Source: Eutreptiella sp. 'Long Island Sound 2002' (lineage: Eukaryota > Euglenozoa > Euglenophyceae > Eutreptiales > Eutreptiaceae). From it: 64,000 nt of DNA. The notes beneath the pieces are model-generated. The model ran no database searches and was not told where the DNA came from. It saw nothing but the letters and a program-made list of their open reading frames with translations. How positions within the stretch are numbered: the stretch's first letter is position 1; every line of letters starts with the position of its first letter. The position numbers and the translations under genes are program-made. Of this stretch, positions 1-11,904 are shown piece after piece. The stretch lies in the NCBI GenBank assembly GCA_964036045.1, contig OZ038378.1, positions 60,995,408 to 61,059,407 of the forward strand, read 5' to 3'.

Positions 1-2143
1 GGTCGCCTTGTGACTCTCTTCCAGTGGCTTCCTTAGCTCGGCGGCGTCCATGGATGGTGAAAGAGTAATACAGTTGGGTCGCAGAGGGCGCTTGGCTGGA
101 GGGTGCTTCGGGAGAGGTGCTTAGAATTGAAGGTGCCGTGCACACTGCGGTGTGTTGGGTATTATAGTGGATTAACGGGAGATGAAAGAGTAGAAACCAC
201 CATTCAGCCATTTCTAAACCAGCTAGGCGACCATTGCTTCTCGTTCCGCTGCACTCTTAACCGCACCACCACCCCTAGAACTATGGCCATTGTACCCCTT
301 CTTTAAACAGTAATTGGTGCTCTCCACAACGTCCCCCGACGCAGCAGCCACTCCCTGCCTACATGCATATGCACTCTCGAGCATTGTATCACAGTCCCCT
401 TCGCGGAACAACAAATAGTGCGACCCCGACTCCCCGCAGCAGAGTTCCTGAAACGCACTAGCAAGGGTCGACACGAAGGGCGTGGAACGACCGGAATGGC
501 GAGCGCAAAGTGCGTAGCAATGTTCGCAGCCCCACAACCGCTTGCCATTTGGGGTCCTCCTCGATGTATGCAAGCATCGATACAATCTGTTCTCAGGCCT
601 AGAACATGTTCTGGGTCTGCTCCCCATCCGGTGCATTGTGCGCCTCCAACCACACGCCACACTGGTTACGGTTCCCATTTTTTTGTACCTCCCCTGCACC
701 CTCTAGGGGATGATTTCCCACCTGGGCCTCCACGAAGGCCACGAAAAGCCCTCCGAAGGCCATGCAACAGTGCAAAATGCACAAAAATACGCGGTTTTTG
801 GCTACGACTAGCAGCAGCTCGCCGGTGCATCCTACCGCATCCAAACTTTTGCCGGTCATCCGATACCAACGATGATTGGTGGCATCCGACTCGGTTGTTC
901 TCCGAGCAGCAGCGCCATTCCACCGCTTGCCCGTATATACCCGCACGGCCTCATTGAAAATATTTGCCACTTGGGGAGCCACGCTAATGCCTAGCAGCCG
1001 CCGGAGCCACGGTTTGCCCCCCCCCCCCAAGGAGGACCGTTGCCGGCACCCAGCCGTCGCACCAGTAATTTCTTATTTTTTGCAGACTATAATGGACAGC
1101 AGGACCTGTGTTCACAAAAGGTGTTTAGATTTGGTGTTCATAAAACGCGTTAATTTTTCAGAAATCGGCAGCATGGCGTGTTATGAATGGTATGTTCGAA
1201 TCATGAACGCCTGGATTATGAACAACATAAGATCACCAAATTGCAGACTACCAACTTGCAGCACCTGAGCCCCAATTGGGCCGCAGGCAACCATATCCTT
1301 GTCCCTCGTGAAGGCCATGCCGATGAACTATAGGAAGGCGGGTGTTCTCGCCTTTACGCCATGGTCCAATAGCCCAATCAATAGCTGTGACCAACTGCCA
1401 CCGGCGCAAGGGTACCCGTCAGCCCGCACCACAAAGGTTTGAGGGGGCGGGTCTAGTCAATGGGCTGGCAGAGGGCTAGGCGGGATTGCACGTATTCTGT
1501 CCTCAACCATCGGGGCCAACCGCGAACCGACGACTGGGGGTCGGCACTTTCAACCGGGCGGAACAACAAGCGGAGCGGCTAATGACTTCCACGTTGCGTC
1601 CAATTGGTCACGTGTGGGGATGGGCCGTGGGAATTGCAGCCCAGTGCGAGCGGTATAGGCATCCCCATGGTGGGTGATCTACTCAGACAACACACGGAAG
1701 CCGGACCAAGGTGCACCCAACTCCAAAAGCAGCCCTATCAGACAGGGTGTGGGAAAGAGGGCCGCCGCAGACGTAGGGATGGCCTGCACATTGGTTTATG
1801 TGGACCGGCAGGGGAGCATGGTCCATTGCCTCCGAGGAACGGGCCCGGATGAGGGCTGGACAATGACATCCATTGGGCCAACAGGTCAAAACATTTGTTG
1901 TCCCGAAGGCTCGTGGCACCATTAAGCCGAAGAACCATCATGGTAAGCTTCGTGAAGACAGAGTAAGGGTAAGACATAAGGAAAACTGTGGACAAAGAAG
2001 CGTTCATAAAAGCTGTTCATCAATCATGGTTCATACATGAATCGTGCATACATGAAAAATGAATTATGAACAATAGTACTTTCCATGCAGCTACCAAGGG
2101 TGGCTGACATGCGCGCATCTGCCCCCTGCTTGCGTCCCGTTAG
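1..2143. other. Flank without a supported gene
   Basis: No reading frame here shows recognisable domains or convincing protein-like composition. A C run lies near 1,019-1,030. Clusters of GTTCAT/ATGAAC words in both orientations occur at about 1,118-1,235 and 1,999-2,070; the two clusters begin and end with similar words, so they may be copies of one dispersed repeat. Confidence 0.4.
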
Positions 2144-2566
2144 CATTGCCGCAGCGTGGTGCAACAGCCACATCACGACGAAGAGGTGGCAGTGCCCCTA
2201 TGGCAAGGTTCTGCCCATGGTGCAGACCCAGAGACCAAGGCATTTGGCATCCACTGCTCGGGTGCGCACTATACGGATCGGGTGCGGTACAACAAAGTTG
2301 TGGCGGAGTTCTTTCATGGTAGCGTCGCCTCAGGTACTTCTCTACCGAGCATGCTCATCCGCGTAGACAAGCATCCGGAGCTCCTAGGGGCTGTCCGGCT
2401 CGCATCTACATTGGCTGTAGCTGGTGCAGCCGTTGTAGTAGAGCTCGTGCCCACTCTCCTAGTGCCAAACCTGGATGAGCGCTCCATAAGTGCTGCATCC
2501 CAGATGGACATTGATGCTCCAATTTCCCTTCGCGAGCGCAAGTGTCCCAGGGTGTTTCCTAGGTAG
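2144..2566 (+). CDS. Possible exon or gene remnant, unrecognised
   Basis: An open frame of about 140 codons runs from just after a stop at 2,141-2,143 to a stop at 2,564-2,566. Its translation has mixed, protein-like composition, with a segment containing FGIHCSGAHYTDRVRYNKVV and a hydrophobic stretch rich in Ala and Val, unlike the low-complexity frames around it. There is no ATG near its 5' end, so if real it is an exon or a decayed fragment. I do not recognise the family. It is followed directly by tandem repeats, which fits degenerate intergenic DNA. Confidence 0.25.
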   Translation, partial: HCRSVVQQPHHDEEVAVPLWQGSAHGADPETKAFGIHCSGAHYTDRVRYNKVVAEFFHGSVASGTSLPSMLIRVDKHPELLGAVRLASTLAVAGAAVVVELVPTLLVPNLDERSISAASQMDIDAPISLRERKCPRVFPR

Positions 2567-2570
2567 GCAC

Positions 2571-3430
2571 CCATGTTGCAGCAGCTGCGGCGGATGTACC
2601 CCGTCATTTGGGGCACCGTAGCCAATCGCGAAGGATTTGGGGCCATCAAGGCCGGGCACTTGGAGAACTGGGAGGCACAAGTTGGACTTTTTCGCGGCTT
2701 GTTGGACTTTTTAGCCCATAATGCGTCAAGTTGGCTAGCGTGAAAACCCCTGCACTGTTGACTTATGGCTTTTGACGTGTTGTGCCCTGCCACTGGGGAA
2801 TGCATGCACATTTGAGGACATTATGTGTACGACGGGGGACGCCACAACCAATGGAGAAGGATTTGGGTGTGTCAGGGCCGGGCACTTGGAGAACTGGGAG
2901 GCAGAAGTTGCATTTTTTTGGCGGGTTATTGGACTTTTTTGCCCATTCTACGCCCCGTTGGCTAGAGTGAAAACTCGTGCACTGCTGACTAATGACTAAT
3001 AGCATTTGATGTATCGTGCCCTGCCATCGTGGAGTTCATACATATTTGAGGGCATTATGTGTGCGCCATGGAGCAGCCAATGGAAAAGGAATGGGGTCCA
3101 TCGGGGGCGGGCACTGGGAGAACCGGAAGGCACAAGTTGGACCCCTTGGCGGGTTATTGGCTTTTTTTCCCCCACATTGTGCCAAGTTATAGAATGAAAA
3201 CCCATGCAATGCAATTTGATGGCATTTGACGTGTGGTGCCCTCCTAACCGGAATTTCACACACAGCTGCGGCCATTATGTGTACGCCAAGGGACGCTGCA
3301 GCCAATGAAAAAGGAATTGGGTCCATCGGGGACGGGCACTTGGAGAACCCGGAGGTATAAGTTGCACCATTTCGGGGGTTATTGGCCGTTTTTGCCTTCT
3401 TCTGTGCAAACACATGTATTACTGACAACC
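2571..3430 (+). repeat. Tandem repeat, about 226-bp unit, roughly four copies
   Basis: Diverged copies follow one another. Each carries the words GTGAAAAC, a TGTGCCCT block, ATTATGTGT, CCAATGGA and GGGCACTTGGAGAAC, ending in a GGGTTATTGG-type block. Equivalent points lie near 2,740, 2,968 and 3,193, and the first copy is partial. Short open frames on both strands here are by-products of the repeat. Confidence 0.8.
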
Positions 3431-3479
3431 GAAGCGTTGAGGGGATGGCCCCCTAGCTGCTACCATTGCAACCAGCCAA

Positions 3480-4085
3480 TGGAGCACTGGAGGAGGCACC
3501 AAAAGAACTAGCAGAAGAACCACGGAAGGAGGCACTAACTCGGCCAGCAAAGGCAGCATGAGATGAGGCAGCAAAACAGCCAGCAGGGGCGGCACCAAAG
3601 GACACAACAAAGCAGCCAGCAGAGACAGCAAAAAAGAAGGCACCAAAGCAGCCTACAGAGGCAGCACCAACAAAGGAATCAAAACTGCAAGCGGCACAGG
3701 AGGCACCAAAGCAGCTACCAATGGCAGCACCAAAGGAGCCATAGCTGTCACAAGAGGCACCAAAGCGGCCAACAAAGGCTGCAGAAGAGGAGGCACCAAA
3801 TCACCCAACAGAAGACACAACAAGGCAACTAGCAAAGATAGCAAAAAAGAAGGCCCCAAAGCAGGAAGTAGAGGCAACACTGACGAAGGAATGAGAGCCG
3901 CAGGAGCCAAAGGAGGCACCAAAGCAGCCACCAGAGGCACCATCAACGGAGCCGCAAGCGCCACAAGAGGCACCATAGCAGCCAACAGAGACAGCAAAAG
4001 AGAAGGCACCAAAGCAGCCAACAGAGGTAGCACCACCGAAAGAAGCAAGCCGCAAGTAGCAAAGGAGGCACTATAGCAGCCAGCA
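3480..4085 (+). repeat. Degenerate minisatellite (GGCACCAAAGCAGCC-like words)
   Basis: Short purine-rich words such as GAGGCACCAAAGCAGCCA and ACAGAGGCAGCA recur at irregular spacing of about 25-45 bp. The minus strand reads as Leu/Ala/Val/Pro repeats and the plus strand as Gln/Arg/His repeats, both explained by the repeat. I do not support a protein here. Confidence 0.75.
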
Positions 4086-7000
4086 GAGGAGGTTCGGGAG
4101 AGGTTACAATCCGGGGTCTTCAAACATCTTAATTACTCCTCTTCTGCCGGACACGGAGATCACTTCTCAGATAATGGGGTCGCTAAAGTCACGGTTGTCG
4201 AACGGGAAGCTTTCAAGAAAGCCGGCCAACCCTCTGAAGGGCGCTAACTGGGACGTCCCTAGTACGTGTGGAATTGCCCCAGTGGGAAGGTCATGGAAGA
4301 TCAAGACGTGGAGAGCCCTGTACAGGGAGGAGTATCGTACTGCCGTAGAGGAAGCGGCAGGGAAGGTAACCAAAGGAGTTGCAATGTTGAGAATGCACAA
4401 ATCACCATCATGACAAGAACCAATGTCCTCAAAATACTCAAAACGAGAAAACCACCAAACTTGTACAACCAAGAGGCGAATAACCTTCCCCAAGCAATGG
4501 ACAACTATGAATAAACAAAAATAAACCCCGATAGACACCGATAAACAATGGCGGTTTCCCAAAGACCGGCATTTTCGGAAAATATACGGATACATGTGTA
4601 TTTTTTGAATTTGGCGTCGGATTACTTTTCAATTTGGCCAAGCATTGATTGAGATCATTAGTCCACAAAAATTGTGCACACCATGAAGCAAAAAAAGGGG
4701 GGGGGGTGTAGCTTAGAATTGAGCCATGTTCCAGCCCATCTCCTTGTTGTGGGGGGGGGGTTTCTAACCCTAACCTGCAGGGGGGGGGGTTCGCCACCTA
4801 CGCTTTTAAGCCATGTCCACATGCTTAACTTGCTTGCTAGTATGGGCTCATCATCATGCTCTGTATTCTAGAGACAGGGTGGCTCCACTTGCCTCCATGT
4901 GTGGTTTTGCGGATCTTTGTGCACCACCAAGCGTAATGTCCTGGTGGTGGCTCACTTTGGCTCCATTGTGCTTCCTCAAGTGGCGGGGGCACATAGCGCT
5001 TGGTTTCTGCAGAATTTGATGTGCACCCACATCTCCACCGGGCTATGACGTTATGACCTCCACTGTGGGAGTTCACTTTGGGAGTTGCCAATTCAACCCC
5101 ATTGAGCAAGGTCAGACACAAGAGTGGGCACTTTCCCTATATACTTGGAGGATAGGACCCCACATATGTTGTGTCTCCCAACTCTCTGGAGTCAAAATGA
5201 TGGCAGCATGGTAGGTGTGCATGTGGTGTAGGGGTAGAAAATGACACGTGGTGCCACATCCTACCACTTGGCCTAAGCATACAATTTTTTTTGCCAATTG
5301 ATTTACACTTCACCGCCGTTGGTTACCCTCCAACTGCCGCTAGGTGTCGGCTACAATGCGAATGCGGTATTGTGCAATAGTCCGATTTGACACCACCCCA
5401 AAGCAAATAACTCTGTGACAGCTCCGCATGATGGCACGGGTCATGGACCAAGACCTAAACAACGCTTGTTGATTGCAATTTGTGGTATTTCTTAGAAGGT
5501 CAAAATATAATCTTTCAGCAAGGCACGTGAAAGAGAAGCTGACAATCACCGAATCAGTCAGGCAGTTAGGCAGTGTGTTCAGCAAGCAGGCAAAACCCAC
5601 GGTCTGGCTTTTTTTCAATGGCGGACTACAACTGAAAACAATGGGGAACCAATAGTCCACAAAAACAATCTGTGGTCCAATGGTGGAACATTCGCCCAAC
5701 AGATGGCCCAACCGACGACCACTGGCACACACCGATTTGTGGTTGAGCCTTTCTTTTTACCTGCAAACCGTTCAAGGCACAAACTTTTGACCCAGCCAGC
5801 CACCCACCCACCCCCACCCCGCTACAATGTGGTATCAATTGGTTGGGGGATAGAGGCCTCAAACGCAAAAAATCCATTGGGGGGCACAAAATAATGACTT
5901 TACAAGGGGTTAGACATCCAATATGGTGTCTTGGGGTATGCGACGCGAACGACCCCAAAAAAGGGGGGGGGGTGTTGTCCGTGCCTAAGCTTGATCTAGT
6001 AACATCTCTTCGCGGTGATTTCATCCTGATTTTGGAACTTTTTCGAATCGATGCTTGGTTTGCTTCAAAATGATAGGGTGTGACATATTGCGCATGGGCA
6101 GTTTCGCAGCGGTGGGTGGAGGGATCCCACTCCCCAAATCCATCCACGAGCAGCCTAGCAAATGGAGTGTGAAGAGTCACAAGGTGAGCCTCCTTGAGTC
6201 TCAGGATGGGTAATCTATTTTTGAAGGTTTTGGGGCCTATTCTAACGCCCTCTTCTCCTAATTTTGATGTTGTGTCATTTTTGCCATCTTTTCACTGAAA
6301 TCCGGAGGACGGTGTTCCCTTAGAACGCCTAGGGGTCAATCACTGCCTCATAGTGCATGGAGGAGTCCTTGACTAGAGCTTGCGTTGCTCTAAAACTGTA
6401 CCCCCCTACGGCAAGACCCCTCATAGAGAGAGGGGACAGAGCACGGCATAGGGAACAACAAACATGGTGCAACGGCGCCCAGGCGCACGGACGGCACACA
6501 TCATAGCGCACGGAGCATAGGACATAACCACACAATGTCTGGCAATGCCAAGCACCAATAGGGACAAAGCACAGCACACATCACACAGCAAGGAACAACA
6601 CACATCGCATAGCAAAGAACATCACACATTGCACATTGCGCAAGGCCCAGGCCGACCAGTGCCCTTTCACCAAGGCCGGCAGGCCACACTCTCTTCTATG
6701 GGGTTGCCGGTGCGGCAGCCCACCCCCCCCCCCCGACAAATCGCCCCCTTGGGGCAACCACGGGGAGGGCGGAAAAAAAATTCGCTCACAGCATTAAAAT
6801 TTTTTTCAACTGCGACGCTTGTCCCCGCCCAACCCCGTATACAAAGATTTCAACCCAAGGGACTTTCTCTACCCTAACCCCCACTATTCCCCCTTGCCCC
6901 ATAGCCCCCAACAAGCCCCCACCCGTTGCCGCCACCCCACTCCACCCCACCCCACCCCCCTTGCTCTGCCGCATGCACCACATTTTTATGTAGGCTGCCC

Positions 7001-7918
7001 CGGCTACCATAGGTAGGCGTGGCCTATCACATGCCCGCGATCTTGGGTCCCACTCACGGAGCGCCAGGTTCCAAGCACACAAGCACCAACTATTTGATCG
7101 GTTGTTCACATATGTACATGAGCACATTGATCTTTTGACACCATCGCTCTCTCAAGGACAAGAGACTACGGCCCCGGCTCAATATGCAAAAGCGGATAAG
7201 GGAATTGCACCCTTCGGCACTAGGTCGCACTTGGTACTAGCATGCACAACAACCTCCATGTTACGCACATTGTGCCGGCGCGCCAACACACCTGTTTTAT
7301 GCCTGTCCTCAGTGCCATCCAAAGATGCACTGCCTGAAGTGGTTTTTAATGTGGCCATGCCCAACTTGAGGGTCCGGGTCTACGTCTTGCTCCACAAAAT
7401 CTTGATACTTGCAAAACAATTCGTTGCAGAAAGCAATGAGCACAACAACACCTATGGATCAGCTTCCGGAGCGCACTTTGCTTTTGGTATACTGCTGTCG
7501 ACTCCTGCACAAACTAACATGGACGACATGCACGACTCCTCTTGTCATCTGCACACCTGTCCTCCCCCTCTTGGTCCCGCTGCCTCAACACTGGAACCAC
7601 CCCATGGCGCACGTTGCTTCACCGACATTGGCCGTGGTCGCACCACCAGACACTGGCGGGCCTACCACCTCCACCATAGTGTGCGTGCAATGGAGGGAGA
7701 TGTCGGTGTGGGGGTCCGCGCAATCTGGTTGCCCCCGAACCGGACAATGGTGGGCTGCACGAACCAACACCAGATCCCCAGCGCATGCCACAAAGCAGTC
7801 ACGAGTGCCGTGGTGTGCTGACCACTGTCCTTGTCCTCAATTTGGATCTTTTTTGTCATGTTCCTCTTTTGTGCTGTCTTCTTTTCTGTGCCGGTTCTTG
7901 TTCCTCCACCTCTTCTTC
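4086..7918. other. Long flank stretch with no supported gene
   Basis: Only short frames without protein-like composition are present. The stretch has several G or C runs (about 4,697, 4,750, 4,783, 5,965 and 6,721), a CCCACCC-rich patch near 5,805, and a small degenerate repeat at 6,540-6,640. A stretch at 7,125-7,175 resembles 54,516-54,570 in the right flank in the same orientation, suggesting a dispersed repeat. Confidence 0.5.
6540..6640 (+). repeat. Short degenerate AGCA/ACACATC repeat
   Basis: About three imperfect copies of a 25-30 bp unit made of AGCA, AAGAAC/AACAAC and ACACATC/CACATTGC words. It is simple low-complexity DNA and no coding function is implied. Confidence 0.55.
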
Positions 7919-9654
7919 CTATGTTGTTTCATCCTTTCTGTTGCTTGCCTTGCTTGCTTGCTTGGTCTCTTGCTTTGCTTCTTGTCCGGGGGCACTTTTC
8001 TTTGGTCTCCCAGGTGGCCTCATGGACAGGGCTGCATCACTCTCCGTCTCAGTGACGAGCAGCACCACCCACCGGGTCAGCAACACTGGCTGCTCCTTGC
8101 GGCTCCTGCTCCACTTGCGACTTGGGTGCACCAATCCAAGGAGCACTTGCACCCGAGAGATACTACAGTATCTCAATTTGATGTTGGCGTCTGCGGGCCT
8201 CACGACGGGTTCAGGGCCAGCCCCCACACTCCTCGTCACGCCAGGGGCCCATCCACTCCGCGTCGCGACAACCGCCATCATCGCCTCCTTGCTCAGCGCA
8301 GTGTACCCGCTCGGCCGGAGTTCCTCTTGCAAGGGGGTCTCAACAGTATTGACGATGTTGGGGCGCTCAGGGACTAACTTCCCACATGCCCTCGACTAGG
8401 GCTTCACCTTGATTTGGCTCGGTTCCTGCGGCAATTCGAGAGGGGAACACTGTTCTTCCCTGTGTTGCTTCGTCATGGACTTGTTGTTGCCGAAGAGGTC
8501 GCCGGTGCGGGGTTCGGGAATCCTCCCATGGTGCCGGGGGCTTTACATGAAGGAGCTGGCGGTTTTGACCGCCAGGTACGCGCAGTTCTGCCCCCGCGCC
8601 ACCTTGTGCGTCCATGCCCTCTCCACGGAACCCACGATAAAGCCTTCGCGCTGAAAGCTGACCGCTAGGTCCTGCAGAGGCTCCAGCAGTAACCGATCGA
8701 CGATCCACGTCTCCTCGCCCTCCCGCTCCACAGCGACCACGAACGAGTGGCGGCCGTGCTGGGAAGGGCGGAGGATCCCTTCATCGCGCCGGCTGTGGTG
8801 CGCCACTAGAACATCCGCCATGCGGCCGATGCGCCCTGCAGATAGCCACCCTGCGCGCTCCATTGCTCCTTGCAGCATGTGCAGCGACTCCCTCTGTTCG
8901 GTGTAGTTTTGCAGGGAATTGTTGGCACTCTGAAGCTGCATGTCCCGTTGGATGCCGGAGGGGGCGAGCACGGCTGACACTCGGTCCACCCACCTTGTCC
9001 CAAGGGTCTCGGTCCGCTGGTGCTCCTAACCCCAGATCCTCGTCATCCAGGCCTGGTGATCCGTGTCGGCATTCGTCCTCTTGTGCCTGCGCATTAAAGA
9101 GCTTCTGGTCCTCTCAATACCTTTCTTGAATGCGTTTCTGCGGCTACTAGTTCTCTCTCTCCCTTTGTGCTCTCCCTTGTCGTGGGGAAACATGCAAATA
9201 GTATGGCCTTCTCGTACTTGGATGGCAATTCCGCCAACCTCCGACCTCGACTCCTCCGTGTCCGACTCCGACACCAGTGGTGCACCCGCGGATGTGCGAC
9301 GCGCCTTCTTCAAGGCGGGCTCGTCCTTGTCCTTGCGCTTGCGTTCTTGGCTTAGGGGCCGATCTTGCTCGAAGGCCCGATATTGTGGGGGGCCCGGTGT
9401 GCTCCAAAGGTTTTGTGTCGATTTTCGGATGCTTGTGTTGCCCTCTCTCCTTCTAGGTGATCCGCGGCATGTCCCTTCTCTAGTTGTTGTTCCTGTGGTT
9501 GGGGTTGGTCCGCAGCATGTCCCTTCTCCGGTCGCCGTGCCTCTACCTCTGCCTCTACCGCCGACCCCTGCTGCCCGAGCCATTGTTTCGCTGGTATAAA
9601 CTTGCTGGGATCCCACGTCATCTGCATGGTTCCAGGAATGTAATAATACGCCAT
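7919..9654 (-). pseudogene. Minus-strand nuclear-type protein gene with in-frame stops
   Basis: The minus strand reads as a coherent protein from an ATG at 9,652-9,654 (MAYYYIPGTM). It shifts frame once near a G run around 9,388-9,394 and then keeps one frame to 7,919. That frame is interrupted by TAG at 9,026-9,028, TAA at 8,543-8,545 and TAG near 8,398-8,400, yet composition stays protein-like on both sides of each stop. Visible elements are Glu/Gly/Arg repeats near the N-terminus, a basic cluster (ERKRKDKDEPALKKARRT) that could be a nuclear localisation signal, and near the C-terminus an AT-hook-like RPPGRPKKS. I do not recognise the family. It lies just outside the left end of the giant element and looks like a decayed gene or older transposon protein. 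Introns carrying the stops are a less likely alternative. Confidence 0.4.
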
Positions 9655-9868
9655 TGGCGCGGTCACTAGTGTCCTTCTGCCCCTTGCTGCCTTGACATAG
9701 TCAGCTTTTCGGCAACCGCCGTGATTTACCAATGGTGATTGGTGTTTTTTCGGGAGAACGTTTTGGGCCGCTTTGTTGTGCAAGTTGTTTGTGTTTTGTA
9801 ATATTCGGTATTTTTGAGCCACTCTTTCTTGTCTTTATTCTCAAGATGGGCTGCGATGTATGGATGTG

Positions 9869-9876
9869 CTGAATGG
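9869..9876 (+). repeat. Left target-site duplication (ctgaatgg)
   Basis: These eight bases directly outside the left 14-bp terminal repeat match the eight bases directly outside the right terminal repeat (ctgagtgg, 54,203-54,210) at seven of eight positions. An 8-bp duplication is the hallmark of hAT-superfamily insertion. The one mismatch could be later mutation. Confidence 0.65.
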
Positions 9877-10237
9877 CAGCTATGTGTATAGCGACCTAGT
9901 CGGCTATCGGACATCAGGCATCAGACTTTTATGGACCATCATTACCAGACCATGAACCCCCCTCCCCCAACCCCTTGATTATGCACTACATCAACCCCCC
10001 CCCACCCCGCCCTTGTCCACACCAAACTCTTCGCAGGAAACCCCCCCCGTGACCCCCCCATCCCCCCCCACTATCGGGTGCTTCCAACCCCCCCCCCCCC
10101 CAAGGAAAAATGGTGCCACGGAAAAAACAAACCCCCCCGTTTGGAAATCAATTGCACACCTGTTGTTGACAATGAATGTGGCAACTTCAATTTGATTCTG
10201 ATTTTGGTTGTTTGAGCCGACAATTTGTTTGTGTACA
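9877..10237 (+). repeat. Left terminal and subterminal inverted repeat
   Basis: It begins with CAGCTATGTGTATA, followed by a diverged C-rich part holding GACATCAGGCATCAGAC-type words (9,909-9,926). From 10,013 it aligns base for base with the reverse complement of the right end, sharing TTGTCCACACCAAA, CACTATCGGGTGCTT, GCAATTGCACACCTGTTG and CAATTTGTTTGTGTAC. Its C runs correspond to the G runs of the right end. Confidence 0.85.
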
Positions 10238-10345
10238 ACACCCTTGAGGTGTTTTTGATTGTTTGTGGTCTAGGCCTTTGCGCCTTAGACCAGAGACCCC
10301 TTCAATGATGAACGCGTTGATCACAACTGAGAAGGGGTTCTGGCA
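10236..10345 (+). repeat. Hairpin module, copy 1
   Basis: It contains CCCTTGAGGTGTTT, then a hairpin (GGTCT-AGGC pairing with GCCT-t-AGACC) and then a 41-nt stem-loop at 10,297-10,337: CCCCTTC, ATGATGA, a 15-nt spacer, CTGA, GAAGGGG. The closing stem is seven perfect pairs. Copies at about 11.2 and 12.4 kb keep the same order and spacing. ATGATGA and CTGA next to a closing stem resemble boxes C and D of snoRNAs, but the spacer is far shorter than usual, so function is unknown. Confidence 0.6.
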
Positions 10346-10383
10346 TGTTTGCTCCTGCAACCAATTAAAATTTGCTGGCTGTG

Positions 10384-10631
10384 AGCCCCTTCAATGACGA
10401 TGCATGACAATTTACATGTGCTGCTCCGTCACGCGTGGGCCTTCTGTGTCGACCCCGCAGGGACCTGTTTCTTAGGACCTGTTTTGTGCGGACGGAGCTT
10501 TGTGGATTTGCGGCCGAGGAATGGGACTGCCCTCAGCAGTCAGTGTACCATGTCCACCAGAATGTGCACCATGTCCTCCAATGGCCAGCAACCATTTTGA
10601 AAACCAAGCAACGTACATCTGAGAAGGGGCT
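10384..10631 (+). repeat. Long module closed by AGCCCCTTC / GAAGGGGCT
   Basis: A perfect 9-bp inverted pair (10,384-10,392 and 10,623-10,631) encloses 230 nt. Just inside are AATGACGATG on the left and CTGA (10,619-10,622) on the right, the same order of words as in the 41-nt stem-loops. It may be an expanded or inserted version of the short module. Confidence 0.45.
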
Positions 10632-11141
10632 TTGCAGTGATTTCGAATGTGACTTTCTTGTTTTAAACCGCCCCTCTGTCCCAGCCCCGAAGGCTCATTG
10701 CAATGTGCTGCACTATGCCCTGCTCACGCTTTGTTGTTCATTGCAGGATCTGGTGACGACCATTAAAACCCCTGTGCTCTGTCTTGTCGTCCTCCGTCTT
10801 GCCGTGGTGTTTCTTGAGGAAGTTTGGAAAACCATACAGAGAAATCCATAGTGTGGGGAAAACACCCCCCACGCAACCCCATGCGCAATGGTGTGGAAAA
10901 GCCTGCCTTGCCTCTTTCAGTGTCAGCATCACATGGTGTGTGTCTTTGATGTTCAATGTTCTGTTGGTTCTGTGTGTAGTGGAAAAACATGGAAAAAATC
11001 ACAGACTACAGATTACCCACAGACTACAATTCTCAGAGGTTTGTTATGGTGTAAGTCGTGAACATTTGCAACTTTGGTGCCACGTGTCGCATTGCATTTC
11101 TTTTGAAGGTGTATTTGAACGTGTGCTGTTTATTCCTGAAA

Positions 11142-11250
11142 AACAACCATCGAGGTGTTTGGTATGTCCATGGTCTAGGCCCTGGCGCCTACGACCACAG
11201 ACCCCTTCGATGAGGAATGTGCTGACGACAACTCAGAAGGGGTTCTGATT
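11142..11250 (+). repeat. Hairpin module, copy 2
   Basis: Same layout as copy 1: GAGGTGTTT word, GGTCTAGGC hairpin, then the 41-nt stem-loop at 11,202-11,242 with the CCCCTTC/GAAGGGG closing stem intact. The internal words have changed (GATGAGGA and CTCA), so the stem is better conserved than the boxes. Confidence 0.55.
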
Positions 11251-11581
11251 TCGTGGTATTTGCTTCCATGTTTGCTATTTGACAAACGAGGTTACGCATC
11301 CCCTTGGATGATTTTTTGTTTCTAAGGGCGCAAACGCAGGGGGATGCTTTGCCGACATCAGGTCTGTGCTTCCCCCACAGCAGAGGCACAGACCCCCGCA
11401 GGGACCTTTTTTCTTAGGCCCTGTTTGGGTCGGCAGAGCTGTTGAGAAAGTGGGGCATGAAACAGCATTTGCCTAAGCATGGGAAAATTAGTACCATCCA
11501 ACTCCACATCCGGGGGGGAAGGGATCCGGCTTCGCACCAGCAGCATCCCTAAAGAGCCCTCGAGGCGCAGCCCCTGTCCCG

Positions 11582-11686
11582 GCCAAGTATGGTGCAAAGC
11601 CAAAGCCAAAGGCAATGGCACCACCACCATCACCACCATGCGCGCGACACGGCGCCCAACCCTCTGCCCTGCAACTGCGTGCCCCA
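11582..11686 (+). pseudogene. Internally deleted fragment of the element's helicase gene
   Basis: Bases 11,582-11,640 match about 13,739-13,797 in the Pro-rich start of the helicase gene, sharing TGGTGCAAAGCC and GGCACCACCACCATCACC with a few substitutions. The next bases (11,638-11,686) match about 14,424-14,469 of the same gene, sharing CCCAACCCTCTGC and TGCGTGC. About 630 bp present in the gene are missing between the two. This is a short decayed copy and not an expressed gene. Confidence 0.6.
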
Positions 11687-11904
11687 AGACATTTTTCAAA
11701 CATCCCCATGGTCGTATGGCGCCCGGAGGATGGCGCTTTTACCGAAAACAATGTTATGAGAAGGGGCTCTGCTTTGGCTGTTCTGGTTACCGTTCTCAGA
11801 GGTGTGCGTTGCTAATACTTTTGTGTCTTGGTTCTGTTTGATTTGATGGAATTGATGGATTTTATTTTATTAGATGGAGCATGCATTGTGCCATGTACGT
11901 ATGC

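Noticed and set aside
3480-4085. Leu/Ala/Val-rich minus-strand membrane-like protein
   Set aside because: It is explained entirely by the minisatellite; there is no start context or unique sequence.
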